From contig CALEYL010000052.1 in the NCBI GenBank assembly GCA_937926205.1, forward strand, positions 1 to 64,000: a DNA stretch of 64,000 nucleotides, given 5' to 3'. Position 1 is the first letter of the stretch, and each line of letters starts with the position of its first letter. The notes beneath the pieces were generated by a model. The model ran no database searches, had not been told where the DNA came from, and worked only from the letters and a program-made list of their open reading frames with translations. Positions 34,056 through 42,863 of the stretch are shown piece after piece. The DNA is from an uncultured Saprospiraceae bacterium. GTDB lineage: Bacteria > Bacteroidota > Bacteroidia > Chitinophagales > Saprospiraceae. Made by a program: the position numbers and the translations under genes.

Positions 34056-36605
34056 ATGATGTCTACAGTTTACACTCAACGCAGCAAATCTGATAAGATG
34101 CTCAGAACAGGGCTTACGTTGATAATGGCATTGTTGTGGCTGTTTGGGCAGGCGCAGCAACGTTATCTCATCAAAGGCCGGGTCACCGATGGCGATACCA
34201 ATGAAGGCATCCCCTTCAGTAATGTTTATTTTCAGGGCACCTCAACCGGGGTCTCTACAGATGTGGACGGGTATTATGAACTTTCTGTAACGATCCTTCA
34301 GGACAGCCTGACTGCTTCAGCTATTGGCTTTGCCCCCCTGAGCCGCCTGCTCCAGCCTGTAGCAGAACAGGAAGTCAATTTTGCTCTGAAAGCTTCTGAA
34401 ATGACGCTGACGGAGATTGTGGTGCTTGCCGGGGAAAATCCGGCCAACCGAATCGTGCGCGGCATCATCAAAAACAAGGAGAATAACCGCCTGGAAAGCC
34501 TGGATGCCTATCAGTACGAAAGTTATTCGAAGGTTGAACTGGATTTCGAAAACATCCCTGAACGGATTCGCAACAACAAACTGCTGGATCCTTTCGATTT
34601 TGTTTTTGAAAGCATGGACAGCACCTCTGACGAAAAGCCTTTTCTGCCCATCTACATTAATGAAAATCTGACGGATGTCTATTATTCCAAAGCTGCGGGG
34701 AAAACGTCTTCTATGGTGAAGGCGCAACGCGCTTCGGGAACCGACAATACGACTTTTATTGATTTTGTCAAAAAGATACACGCTCCCTTCAGCGTTTATG
34801 ACAATTGGATCGACATTTTGGAAAAACCATTTGTCAGCCCTTTTTCAGATGCCGGCCTGGGGTACTACGAATACTACATCCTCGACAGTACCTACATCAA
34901 CGACCAGTGGAGCTATAAGCTTAAATTCAAGCCCAAACGGAAGCAGGAAAATACATTTTTCGGAGACTTTTGGGTGTCCGATACCACATTTGCAATCCAA
35001 CGCGTCAACATGCGCATGAGCCCGGGTGTCAACATCAATCTGGTGACGCGCATCATCATCTACGAGGAGTTTAATGCGTCGGGTAAACGCTGGCTGCCCT
35101 CCAAACAAAAAATGATTGTTGATTTTGCGCCGGCTGAAAAAGCACCCGGTATGATTGCCCGCCGTACGGAGACCCTGCGCGATTTTCGCCTTAACCCAAA
35201 TGACATTCAGCAAAGTTTTCTAAAAAAACAAAAAGGGCCGCCCCCGCCTTCCCCTTTTATCAATGACGAATCGTATTGGCAGCAGGTTCGACATGAACCG
35301 CTTTCCCAGACAGAGTCTACCATTTATGCCCTGGTAGACAGCATAAAAAATGTTCCGGTATATAAAACCTACGTTGAGGTTCTGGAAACGGTAATTGGGG
35401 GGTATTTCACTTTTGGAAAAATAGAAGTGGGGCCTTATTTCTCCATTTACAGCAGCAACCAGATAGAAGGCACACGCCTGCGTTTGGGCATGCGCACCAG
35501 TGAGGATTTTAGCAAAAACATGCGCCTGAGCGCTTATGCTGCCTATGGTTTTAAGGATGAAAAATGGAAGTATGGCTCTGAGTTTATCTGGGTTCTCAAT
35601 CGCAAACCCTGGACAACCATTGGGGCCGCCCGTCGGAAAGACATCAGTCTGAACAGCGAAAACAGCGAGGAATTTCTGGAAAGCACCCTGTTTTCTAACT
35701 TTTTAAGGCGCGATGTTTTTCTGAAACTCATCGACGTGGAAGAAACCAAGCTGTTTTATGAACACTTCTGGAGTAACGGGCTTTCCAACCGCGTCACGAT
35801 CCTTCACCGGTTTATGGATCCTTATGGCGACAGGGCTGACGGCGGCTTCAATTATGCGTTTATCAACAATTCAAGGAGCGCAGCCGATCAGATAGATACG
35901 ACAATAAATACCACTGAAATTATCCTGAAGATGCGCTATGCTCCGGGAGAAACGTTTCTCGGAGATGAGTTTGACCGCGTGAGCGCCGGTACCAAAAAAC
36001 CCATTCTCGAGGCCCAGTACACACTGGGAATCAATGGGCTTTTTGGTGGAAATTACCGTTATCACAAATTTTCACTAAGCCTGCGCCATTGGTTCAATGT
36101 AGGTCCGGCAGGCTGGTTTTCTTATCGCGCCAAAATCGGGACCTCCTTTGGCACCGTGCCTTTTTTGCTGCTGGAAGTGCACCCGGGCAATGAAGCACTG
36201 TTCATGTCGCGTTCGGTTTTCAATACCATGAATCGCTACGAATTTGCCAGCGATACTTATGCGAGCCTGATTGCGGAACACCACTTTGACGGCTTTTTTC
36301 TGAATCACATTCCCTTGATGCGCAAACTGAAATGGCGCGAGGTAGCTATTTTCAAGGCACTGATAGGCGGTATGTCGGCGGATAATCGCTCAGCCAACCG
36401 CCTCAATGCCTGGGAACCGCAAAGCGGGGCTGATGTTTACACCGGCTTTCGCTCGCCATCCTCCCATCCTTTTTTGGAGGCGGGCGTGGGGATCGAAAAT
36501 ATTCTGAAATTCATTCGGGTTGATGCCCTCTGGCGGTTGAACTATTTGGACAACCCGGAGGCAAGCCACTTCAGCCTGGTCTTTGGTTCCTATTTTTATT
36601 TTTGA
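34056..36605 (+). CDS. DUF5686 family outer-membrane protein with CarboxypepD_reg-like domain
   Basis: An 849-residue protein. The N-terminal signal sequence fits best if translation begins at MLRTGLTLIMALLW (34098), though MMSTVYTQ is also possible. Residues about 35-120 are a carboxypeptidase-regulatory-like beta sandwich (IKGRVTDGDTNEGIPFSNVYFQGTSTGVSTDVDGYY) as in TonB-dependent transporters, then a long DUF5686 beta-rich region ending in aromatic FGSYFYF, typical of an outer-membrane barrel recognised by BamA. Role unknown; widely conserved in Bacteroidota. Confidence 0.88.
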   Translation: MMSTVYTQRSKSDKMLRTGLTLIMALLWLFGQAQQRYLIKGRVTDGDTNEGIPFSNVYFQGTSTGVSTDVDGYYELSVTILQDSLTASAIGFAPLSRLLQPVAEQEVNFALKASEMTLTEIVVLAGENPANRIVRGIIKNKENNRLESLDAYQYESYSKVELDFENIPERIRNNKLLDPFDFVFESMDSTSDEKPFLPIYINENLTDVYYSKAAGKTSSMVKAQRASGTDNTTFIDFVKKIHAPFSVYDNWIDILEKPFVSPFSDAGLGYYEYYILDSTYINDQWSYKLKFKPKRKQENTFFGDFWVSDTTFAIQRVNMRMSPGVNINLVTRIIIYEEFNASGKRWLPSKQKMIVDFAPAEKAPGMIARRTETLRDFRLNPNDIQQSFLKKQKGPPPPSPFINDESYWQQVRHEPLSQTESTIYALVDSIKNVPVYKTYVEVLETVIGGYFTFGKIEVGPYFSIYSSNQIEGTRLRLGMRTSEDFSKNMRLSAYAAYGFKDEKWKYGSEFIWVLNRKPWTTIGAARRKDISLNSENSEEFLESTLFSNFLRRDVFLKLIDVEETKLFYEHFWSNGLSNRVTILHRFMDPYGDRADGGFNYAFINNSRSAADQIDTTINTTEIILKMRYAPGETFLGDEFDRVSAGTKKPILEAQYTLGINGLFGGNYRYHKFSLSLRHWFNVGPAGWFSYRAKIGTSFGTVPFLLLEVHPGNEALFMSRSVFNTMNRYEFASDTYASLIAEHHFDGFFLNHIPLMRKLKWREVAIFKALIGGMSADNRSANRLNAWEPQSGADVYTGFRSPSSHPFLEAGVGIENILKFIRVDALWRLNYLDNPEASHFSLVFGSYFYF

Positions 36606-36647
36606 AGAATGGCTGTTCTCCGGTAAGTTACAGGTCACGATTTAGCC

Positions 36648-36667
36648 TATATTTGCTTATAGGTTTG
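36648..36667 (+). promoter_or_regulatory. Candidate -7 boxes upstream of the 86-aa gene
   Basis: Two TAnnTTTG matches follow each other, TATATTTG (36648-36655) and TAGGTTTG (36660-36667), about 62-80 bp before the ATG. Neither has a TTG at the expected -33 distance. Confidence 0.35.
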
Positions 36668-36728
36668 TGAGTTAGGGCACTTCCGATAGGTTTTGCCAAA
36701 TTTTAAGTGGTCATAAAATCCTGATTCA

Positions 36729-36989
36729 ATGACACAGAACAGCAATCAAAACCAGAACGCCTTCCAAAAGAACTGGGTTCTGCAAGGTGTGATATGGGGT
36801 ATTCTGATGATCCTTTTCATGGAAGTCCTTTACCCGCTTTCTCAAAAAGAACCCATTACCTTAAAAAGCCTGACCATTGGCATTCCGCTATGGCTTATTG
36901 GCGGCCTTGTAATAGGCTATGTTTCAAAAACAGTTTTTAATAAAATGGGTAAGGATACCCCGGCACATAATCAAAAAATCGGCCAATAA
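36729..36989 (+). CDS. Small membrane protein, 86 aa
   Basis: An 86-residue protein with a polar Asn/Gln-rich N-terminus and two hydrophobic helices (VIWGILMILFMEVL and IGIPLWLIGGLVIGYV). No family recognised. It follows the DUF5686 gene by 124 bp on the same strand. Confidence 0.7.
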   Translation: MTQNSNQNQNAFQKNWVLQGVIWGILMILFMEVLYPLSQKEPITLKSLTIGIPLWLIGGLVIGYVSKTVFNKMGKDTPAHNQKIGQ

Positions 36990-37177
36990 GTCTCTCCGGG
37001 GCCTGTAGATACTGTTTGGCTTGCATCCAGATGAGGCATGTTCTGGTTGCACTTCAACTGTCGCGATGGCGGAAAACAGCGGACTGTGATGCTCTCAAAG
37101 ACTCCCCTCTATACCGCCGGCAAACGCGGCCACAACTGCCCGTGCTGCTTCCGGGCGAAGTGATGGATTGCCTTAAT

Positions 37178-37210
37178 AAAAAAGCTGCCCAACAGTAAAC
37201 GCTGGGCAGC
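37178..37210 (-). terminator. Intrinsic terminator of the putative small RNA
   Basis: An 8-bp stem GCTGCCCA / TGGGCAGC with an 11-nt loop, followed on the minus strand by six T. Confidence 0.85.
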
Positions 37211-37305
37211 TCCTACAAAATTATTTCACGACATTTATAAAACTAAACTCCTTTGAAGTGTGCTTTCAAACACCCTGCCTTTCAGGAATGACAGGTGTTT
37301 TTTTG
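37178..37305 (-). ncRNA. Putative small RNA divergent from oxyR
   Basis: A transcript unit of about 128 nt defined by a promoter (37312-37342) and an intrinsic terminator (37178-37210) on the minus strand, with no open frame longer than about 16 codons between them. The 5' part can fold (ACACCTG pairing with CAGGGTGT). Its position, divergent from an oxyR gene with a shared operator region, matches that of OxyS in enterobacteria; sequence relationship to OxyS is not claimed. Confidence 0.6.
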
Positions 37306-37311
37306 CAATTG

Positions 37312-37342
37312 CAAAGGTAGATGCTGTGATTCAATCAATCAA
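37312..37342 (-). promoter_or_regulatory. Promoter of the putative small RNA
   Basis: TACCTTTG (37312-37319, minus strand) with TTG exactly 20 bp upstream (37340-37342), the same spacing as the blaI promoter in this window. A perfect palindrome TTGCAATTGCAA (37303-37314) overlaps the start-site side. Confidence 0.75.
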
Positions 37343-37348
37343 ATTGAT
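37334..37348. promoter_or_regulatory. Candidate LysR/OxyR operator
   Basis: A perfect 15-bp dyad ATCAAT-CAA-ATTGAT of the LysR-box form (ATC-N9-GAT). It covers the -33 element of the minus-strand small-RNA promoter and touches a plus-strand TATTTTTG (37348-37355) that may be the oxyR -7 box. An outer pair ATTCAA (37329-37334) / TTGAAT (37360-37365) may extend the site. Confidence 0.6.
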
Positions 37349-37382
37349 ATTTTTGATGTTTGAATTGACAAAATCTATTGAA

Positions 37383-38297
37383 ATGAACATCCAGCAACTG
37401 GAATACATTGCAGCAGTTGACAATGTCCGGCATTTTGCGAAAGCGGCGGAGGGATGCCATGTAACGCAACCTACGCTGAGTATGATGATTCAAAAGCTGG
37501 AGGAAGAACTGGATTGCAAGATCTTTGACCGCAGCCGCCAACCTGTTGTGCCAACGGAAATCGGAGAAGTCGTAATCGGCCAGGCACGAAAAATTCTGAA
37601 CGAAGTAGAACGCCTGCAGGAACTGATCAAAGAACGGCATGCTGCCCTTAACGGCAAACTCACCATTGGCATCATCCCCACATTGGCCCCGTATCTGGTG
37701 CCCTATTTTTTAAAAAGCTTTGTAGAAAAATATCCTTCGGTTGAGTTTTCTGTGACAGAACACCTGACTCAGACCCTGCTTGAAAAAATCAAAACCGGCG
37801 CCATTGATGCAGCCATCATGGCCGGCCCTCTTCCGGACAAATCCCTCGAAGTCCAGGCGCTTTTTCAGGAAGCTTTTTTCCTGTATACTTCTGATCCCAG
37901 GCAAAAGGACGGCCTTTTGGCGGACGACCTTAACGCAGAAGACTTGTGGCTGCTGCAGGAAGGGCATTGCCTGCGAACAAGCATCCGGAAATTGTGCGAT
38001 CAGGAGCGCGACTGCGGCAAACAGTTTCGCTATGAAGCAGGCAGCCTGGAAACCCTGAAACGCCTGGTAGAGATGAAAATGGGCTATACCATTTTGCCTG
38101 AACTGGCGGCAATGACTTTGCCGGAGAACAATCGGTACATGTTGCGCCGTTTTGCATCCCCGGCGCCGGCACGCGAAATATTGATGGTTACCCAGCAGGA
38201 TTATGTCAAACGGCGCCTTATTCAGGTTCTGAAAGATGAAATTTTGGCAAACCTGCCTCCGAAGCTTTTGGAAGAACGGGCATTAAAAAAAGTGTGA
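37383..38297 (+). CDS. oxyR: OxyR, hydrogen-peroxide-sensing LysR-type regulator
   Basis: A 304-residue LysR-family activator. The N-terminal helix-turn-helix (MNIQQLEYIAAVD...FAKAAEGCHVTQPTLSMMIQKLEEEL) is followed by the effector domain, where EGHCLRTSIRKLC gives C196 and C205 at the same 9-residue spacing as the redox pair C199/C208 of E. coli OxyR. The frame opens further upstream at 37260, but those residues are translated promoter DNA; MNIQQLEYIA is the family start. A divergent small transcript unit lies just upstream. Confidence 0.93.
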   Translation: MNIQQLEYIAAVDNVRHFAKAAEGCHVTQPTLSMMIQKLEEELDCKIFDRSRQPVVPTEIGEVVIGQARKILNEVERLQELIKERHAALNGKLTIGIIPTLAPYLVPYFLKSFVEKYPSVEFSVTEHLTQTLLEKIKTGAIDAAIMAGPLPDKSLEVQALFQEAFFLYTSDPRQKDGLLADDLNAEDLWLLQEGHCLRTSIRKLCDQERDCGKQFRYEAGSLETLKRLVEMKMGYTILPELAAMTLPENNRYMLRRFASPAPAREILMVTQQDYVKRRLIQVLKDEILANLPPKLLEERALKKV

Positions 38298-38364
38298 ATC
38301 ATGCCGTTTTCGCATCTTGAAAAAAAAGTGGAAATTTGTAACGCATCGAACAAAGCACAGATCA

Positions 38365-38907
38365 ATGAGCAACTATCAGGAAGATGAAAGCCAGCTAAAC
38401 TTACTGCGCAACGGCGCAGAGGCGGTGTGGCAACAGTTTTATGATAAACATCGCGGTCCATTCCGGGCATTTTTTATGCAATATGCCCGCATGTCGCCGG
38501 ATGAAGCCGCTGCTTTGCTGCAGGATGCCATGGTCATTTTTCACTACAATGCGACCACCGGCAAGCTATCGGCTCCCCTCCAAAGCAATCTGAAAACCTA
38601 CCTGATTGGAATCGGAAAGATTTTGCACCGGAGAAAAGGCGGCAGCACAGCAGGTTGGGATGACCAGATTCCTGAAGAAGCGGTGGCGCCCATTGCCGAC
38701 AGGATCGCAGATCAGGAAGCCGCGGCCAGCATGGTGCGCACCCTGCTCGATCGCATCGGAGAACCCTGTCGCTCCCTGCTTGAAATGGTTTACATCAAAG
38801 AATTTGTGATGGAAGCCGTTGCTGAAAACCTGGGCTTGCCCAGTGAAGGCGCAGCACGAAAACGAAAATTTGATTGTCTTCAGAAAATGAAGGATTTATT
38901 GAAATAA
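38365..38907 (+). CDS. ECF-type RNA polymerase sigma factor
   Basis: A 180-residue sigma-70 family protein. Region 2 is recognisable (WQQFYDKHRGPFRAFFMQYARMSPDEAAALLQDAMVIFHYN) and region 4 lies at the end (LLEMVYIKEFVMEAVAENLGLPSEGAARKRKFDCLQKMKDLL). The start MSNYQEDESQ is chosen over a longer frame from 38317. The next gene encodes a single-pass membrane protein likely to be its regulator. Confidence 0.88.
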   Translation: MSNYQEDESQLNLLRNGAEAVWQQFYDKHRGPFRAFFMQYARMSPDEAAALLQDAMVIFHYNATTGKLSAPLQSNLKTYLIGIGKILHRRKGGSTAGWDDQIPEEAVAPIADRIADQEAAASMVRTLLDRIGEPCRSLLEMVYIKEFVMEAVAENLGLPSEGAARKRKFDCLQKMKDLLK

Positions 38908-39031
38908 GGAAGTAAAGAAAATGGCAAATTGGCAAAAGGCAAATCAGCAAACCTGGAACTTCACTTGTTATGCTTGCCAATTTGCACTTTGCCCCTTGCA
39001 CTTTCGCCCTATGCACATTTAATATACGATC

Positions 39032-39889
39032 ATGCACAAGGAAGATTACGACATTGCGACCATTGAGCAGTACTTAGCCGGACAACTCGGGGCTGAGCAG
39101 GCAGCCCGTTTTGAAGCACAACTTGCGACAGACGAAGCATTAAAGGCCGATACGGCGCAATACAGTCGCTTGTTTGACGGGCTGAACGCACTCCGTTCAC
39201 AAGCTTATAGAGACAAAATAGCCGGATGGGAAGCCGATACGCAATTGGCGGAAAGCCGCACCACACTTGCTCCCATTCTCGATGGATTGGCCGCTTTGCG
39301 TTCGGAAGGACTGCGCGATCAAATGCTGGTCTGGGAAAAGGCCCATCAATCTGAAACGGTCGACCTTCCGAAAAAAGAAACCCCTGTTAGAACGCTCCGC
39401 CCCGTTTTTGTGCGTCGCCTCGCCGTAGCGGCAAGCATTTTGTTATTAATCTGCGTGGGAGCCGGCTGGTACGCTGCTTCCAACTACAGCACAGATACCC
39501 TTGTTGCAGACTACTACCGCATGCCCAATATCGGCAATCAGATGGGCGGCGAGCAAACCATGCGAAGCAGGCTGGAATCACGTTTTGCCGAAGCCCATCA
39601 GCTGATGCAGGATAAATCGTACGCGGAAGCGCTCAAAGCCTTTGGAGAGGTACAAAGCCTGTCCCGGTCTGCCGGTCTGGAAGACGCTGATGTTCAGTAC
39701 TACAGTGATCAGGTTTCGTGGAATCGCGTGTTGATCCTGATGGCGCAGCAGGTTTCGGATGAAGAGTTACGGGCAGCGCTGGATCAGGTCGTTTCAAATC
39801 CCGAAAACGAATACCGGGAAAAAGCGGCCAGCTTAAAACAACAAATTGACAGCCACTGGCGACGTTTGGCCCGGAAACTTGGCTTTTAA
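39032..39889 (+). CDS. Single-pass membrane protein, putative anti-sigma partner
   Basis: A 285-residue protein with a cytoplasmic N-terminal domain, one membrane helix (LAVAASILLLICVGAGWYAA, about 129-149) and an extracytoplasmic helical C-terminus. The N-terminal part holds an internal duplication: LFDGLNALRSQAYRDKIAGWE and ILDGLAALRSEGLRDQMLVWE. It follows the ECF sigma gene by 124 bp. No zinc anti-sigma motif (HxxxCxxC) is present, so the anti-sigma role is inferred from position and topology. Its last 4 bp overlap the convergent nadK gene. Confidence 0.7.
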   Translation: MHKEDYDIATIEQYLAGQLGAEQAARFEAQLATDEALKADTAQYSRLFDGLNALRSQAYRDKIAGWEADTQLAESRTTLAPILDGLAALRSEGLRDQMLVWEKAHQSETVDLPKKETPVRTLRPVFVRRLAVAASILLLICVGAGWYAASNYSTDTLVADYYRMPNIGNQMGGEQTMRSRLESRFAEAHQLMQDKSYAEALKAFGEVQSLSRSAGLEDADVQYYSDQVSWNRVLILMAQQVSDEELRAALDQVVSNPENEYREKAASLKQQIDSHWRRLARKLGF

Positions 39890-40770
39890 ATGTTTCTCGA
39901 ATCAGCCCCCCAGGCAAGCTTGTTGCGCATGGTTTGCAAAAAGCCAACACCTTCCAATTCTACCAGCCTGATGTTAAAATCGTTGCGTCGTACAGCCAGT
40001 TGATGGGCTGCCGTGATGACTTCAAACCGGGAATCCAGCGTGCACAGGAAGTTTTCAGCCCGGCCTTCCACTTCAAAAGAAATCACTGAATCGTCGGAAA
40101 TAACCACGGGGCGAACGCTTAGGTTGTGCGGCGCTACCGGTGTGATGACGAAATTATCTGAAGTCGGAAAAATGATGGGCCCGCCGCAACTTAGAGAATA
40201 TCCGGTAGATCCGGTAGGCGTGGCGATGATCAGGCCATCTGCCCAATAAGAGTTGAGGTAGGATCCGTTGACATAAGTATGAATGGTAACCATGGAAGAA
40301 GTATCGCGCTTGTGTATGGTGCAGTCATTGAGGGCGAAACGGGTTTCCCCAAAAATGGGCAGGTTCGATTCCAGGTAAAGCAAACCCCGCTCATCCAATG
40401 CGTACATCCCGCGATGGAGCAGTTGGATGGCTTCCACAACCCGCTTTTTTTCAATGCTTGCTAAAAAGCCGAGGCGCCCGAGATTGATCCCAAGAATGGG
40501 GACATTGCTGTCGCGAATGTGCGTCACGGCCTCCAGGATGGTGCCATCGCCCCCGAGGGCAATCACAAAGTCAATTTTGTGAACGCTGAAATCTAGATAG
40601 CCTTCAAAAACGCCTACATCGCGTCTGAAATTTACCAAACCCTGCAAATCCGCAAGATATGGCTGGTAAACATAAGCATTGATGCCTTCCTGATGCAGGG
40701 CATCAAAGAGATGCTGAATATGCGGCAGGTCTTTATCTTTGACGGTCTTCCCGAATACAACAACTTGCAT
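39886..40770 (-). CDS. nadK: NAD kinase
   Basis: A 294-residue enzyme phosphorylating NAD to NADP. Motifs: VIALGGDGTILEAV (the GGDGT ATP/NAD site, near residue 74), LGINLGRLGFLA, ALNDCTIHK (NE/D motif), and the Gly-rich TPTGSTGYSLSCGGPI. Length is typical. It is divergent from an NrtR-type regulator gene (start at 41045) across 274 bp, and convergent with the anti-sigma-like gene. Confidence 0.97.
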   Translation of the reverse strand: MQVVVFGKTVKDKDLPHIQHLFDALHQEGINAYVYQPYLADLQGLVNFRRDVGVFEGYLDFSVHKIDFVIALGGDGTILEAVTHIRDSNVPILGINLGRLGFLASIEKKRVVEAIQLLHRGMYALDERGLLYLESNLPIFGETRFALNDCTIHKRDTSSMVTIHTYVNGSYLNSYWADGLIIATPTGSTGYSLSCGGPIIFPTSDNFVITPVAPHNLSVRPVVISDDSVISFEVEGRAENFLCTLDSRFEVITAAHQLAVRRNDFNIRLVELEGVGFLQTMRNKLAWGADSRNI

Positions 40771-40909
40771 GGATCATCGTTTTTATGACGCTAAGTTAAG
40801 ATAGTTCCGGGTATTCATATTTGGGTGAAAAATAAGGCGGAAACCGTAACTTTTGCTAAAGGTGTGTCGTTTTTACACTATATCCCTAAATCTGGTTGTA
40901 CATCCGATA

Positions 40910-40926
40910 AAAAATTACTAATTTTT
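40910..40926. promoter_or_regulatory. AT-rich dyad between nadK and the NrtR-like gene
   Basis: A perfect 7-bp inverted repeat AAAAATT-ACT-AATTTTT in the divergent intergenic region, with a smaller GTGT...ACAC dyad near 40864-40878. These are candidate operators for the neighbouring regulator. No gene is seen in the gap. Confidence 0.35.
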
Positions 40927-41044
40927 CGCCCCATCGCCATTTTAGCTTATTTTATATGGAACAGAAGGGAATAATCTTAAAAAAATCCTGATTTTGTTCT
41001 TTGTGCTCAGTGGCGACATCAACGAATAACAGCAAACAAAAAGC

Positions 41045-41803
41045 ATGACTGAATTCAATGATTTTTTCAAATCCGCATTCACCGTCGACAATGCCATTTT
41101 CGGATTCGACGAAGGTGATTTGAAAATACTGCTGATCAAACGTGGAGAAGCCCCCTATAAAGGAAAATGGGCCCTGCCGGGCTATTTCGTCTATCCGAGT
41201 GAAGAGCTGGACTCCGCTGCAAAACGCGTGTTGGAAGAACTGACCGGATTGCGCAATGTGTTTCTGGAGCAGGTAGAGACTTTTGGCACTGTCAACCGGC
41301 ACCCTTTTGGCCGGGTTATCACAGTAGCTTATTTTTCTCTGATCAAAATCAGCGACTATAACCTTCAGCCCGCATCGATCGCGCAAAAAGCGCAGTGGCA
41401 CTCTATCTCCAAAGTAAATGACCTGGCTTTCGACCACCTTGAAATTCTCAACGCCTGCTTTCAGCGCCTGAAATGGCTGGTTCGCACGCGCCCTGTTGGA
41501 TTCGAATTGTTGCCGCCGCAATTTACCCTGACCGCGTTGCAACACCTTTATGAAGCCATTCTGGAAACGGATCTGGACAAACGCAATTTCAGGAAAAAGA
41601 TCCTGTCCATGAATCTGCTGATAGATCTGGAGCAAACGCAGGAGGGAGTTGCCCACCGTCCGGCACGGTTATACGAATTCGACCGCAACAAATACCACCA
41701 GTTTTGCGACGAGGGCCTGAATTTTGAGCTAAAAGAAAGTAAAAAAAAGGAAGCTAAACGCGCCGCGGCGCATCGGAAAAAGATGCTGCAAGCGGCAGTT
41801 TAA
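41045..41803 (+). CDS. NrtR-family (Nudix-related) transcriptional regulator
   Basis: A 252-residue protein. The N-terminal domain has a Nudix fold, but the Nudix box GYFVYPSEELDSAAKRVLEE lacks the REUxEE glutamates (KRVLEEL), so hydrolysis is unlikely. The C-terminal half (LLPPQFTLTALQHLYEAIL...FRKKILSMNLL) is the winged helix of NrtR/AraR-type regulators, ending in a Lys-rich tail. NrtR proteins sense ADP-ribose to control NAD genes; Bacteroides members can instead sense arabinose. Divergence from nadK favours a link to NAD metabolism here, as inference. Confidence 0.85.
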   Translation: MTEFNDFFKSAFTVDNAIFGFDEGDLKILLIKRGEAPYKGKWALPGYFVYPSEELDSAAKRVLEELTGLRNVFLEQVETFGTVNRHPFGRVITVAYFSLIKISDYNLQPASIAQKAQWHSISKVNDLAFDHLEILNACFQRLKWLVRTRPVGFELLPPQFTLTALQHLYEAILETDLDKRNFRKKILSMNLLIDLEQTQEGVAHRPARLYEFDRNKYHQFCDEGLNFELKESKKKEAKRAAAHRKKMLQAAV

Positions 41804-41815
41804 AGCAGTGTTTTT

Positions 41816-42625
41816 TTACCAGCTTTCCCCTCTGGCATTAAAGACCTTTAAAGTAAATGAGCTGCCATGCGCTGTCCTGAAAGCATTAATTTTCTGTCGG
41901 ATAGCTGAGCCAGTCTCTGTGTATTTGAAAATAAAAGGCTTATACAATACGCCGTTCAGGTCTTCATTCGGGAAACGAACCCCGGAATCGGCTTCTATTG
42001 AAAAATGGCCATAATAACCCGTCAGAAAATTGAATTCAATGGAACTGGCCCGCAAATCCTCGACAAACCCTGTAGCAATGCTTTCCTCTGCCGCACTCGG
42101 ATACTCAAGGTAGCCCCAGTAGGTCTGTTCCGGCACCCGAAGCAGGGTTTTGTGCTTAAAAATGAAGCCATAATCGGTATTCATATTTAATTGATAAGCA
42201 TCTCCGCTTACCGTAAGCTGGCCTTCATTAAATATGGTGTTTTTTAAATCCAGTTTCAACGTGTACAAACCGCCGTTTAACCTGCCTGTCGGCGCATTGG
42301 CATAAATCTGAGCCGGGCCCGGCTGGCAATCTTCAGGGTCAGAAATGGCATTCAAAGAAAGCTTTACGGTATTCCCGATACGGTTCAGGTTATAGGAGAT
42401 GGTCGCATTTTCGCAATCCTGAGCCTGGACTGTTTCAATTTGAAAAACCAGCTCCTTGCTTTCCGGATAAAGATTTTCCCACAGGTCAATGTAGAACTCG
42501 CGGTCAACATCGGGCACGACAATAGGGTCGCTGAGGGAATCCAGCTTGCAACCGTTAAACAACGCTGCTAAACTTAAGCATGCAAAAATCCGAATCAAAA
42601 CCCGGCACTGAGTATAGATGTCCAT
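41816..42625 (-). CDS. Putative lipoprotein, 269 aa
   Basis: A 269-residue protein with an N-terminal signal ending in a lipobox-like LAALFNGC (Cys near residue 26), then a beta-rich region. It is thus probably an outer-membrane or periplasmic lipoprotein. No family recognised; the pattern resembles small carbohydrate- or protein-binding lipoproteins of Bacteroidota. Confidence 0.72.
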   Translation of the reverse strand: MDIYTQCRVLIRIFACLSLAALFNGCKLDSLSDPIVVPDVDREFYIDLWENLYPESKELVFQIETVQAQDCENATISYNLNRIGNTVKLSLNAISDPEDCQPGPAQIYANAPTGRLNGGLYTLKLDLKNTIFNEGQLTVSGDAYQLNMNTDYGFIFKHKTLLRVPEQTYWGYLEYPSAAEESIATGFVEDLRASSIEFNFLTGYYGHFSIEADSGVRFPNEDLNGVLYKPFIFKYTETGSAIRQKINAFRTAHGSSFTLKVFNARGESW

Positions 42626-42863
42626 ATCCTTTTTGTCTTACTGATGATCTATAAAACTGTAACGGGAAAGCTTTAAAAATGCTGCCCGTGAAGATACAAA
42701 ATTCATGGCATACATGGGGGTAATTGCCACATAAACCCATCTTTCATTTACGGAACTGCTGTAATGAAGTTGCGTTGGTCTCTTTAAAATGCCATTTTAT
42801 CCATTCCTTCTTTAAAAAAGCAGGGATTCTATTTATTTTGAGCTTGACAAACACCCGACAATC

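Noticed and set aside
37016..37198. A 60-codon plus-strand frame upstream of oxyR
   Set aside because: It runs into the terminator stem of the minus-strand transcript unit and its composition is not protein-like.
41045..41803. An active Nudix hydrolase
   Set aside because: The Nudix box lacks the metal-binding glutamates of REUxEE, and a C-terminal winged helix of the NrtR type is present.
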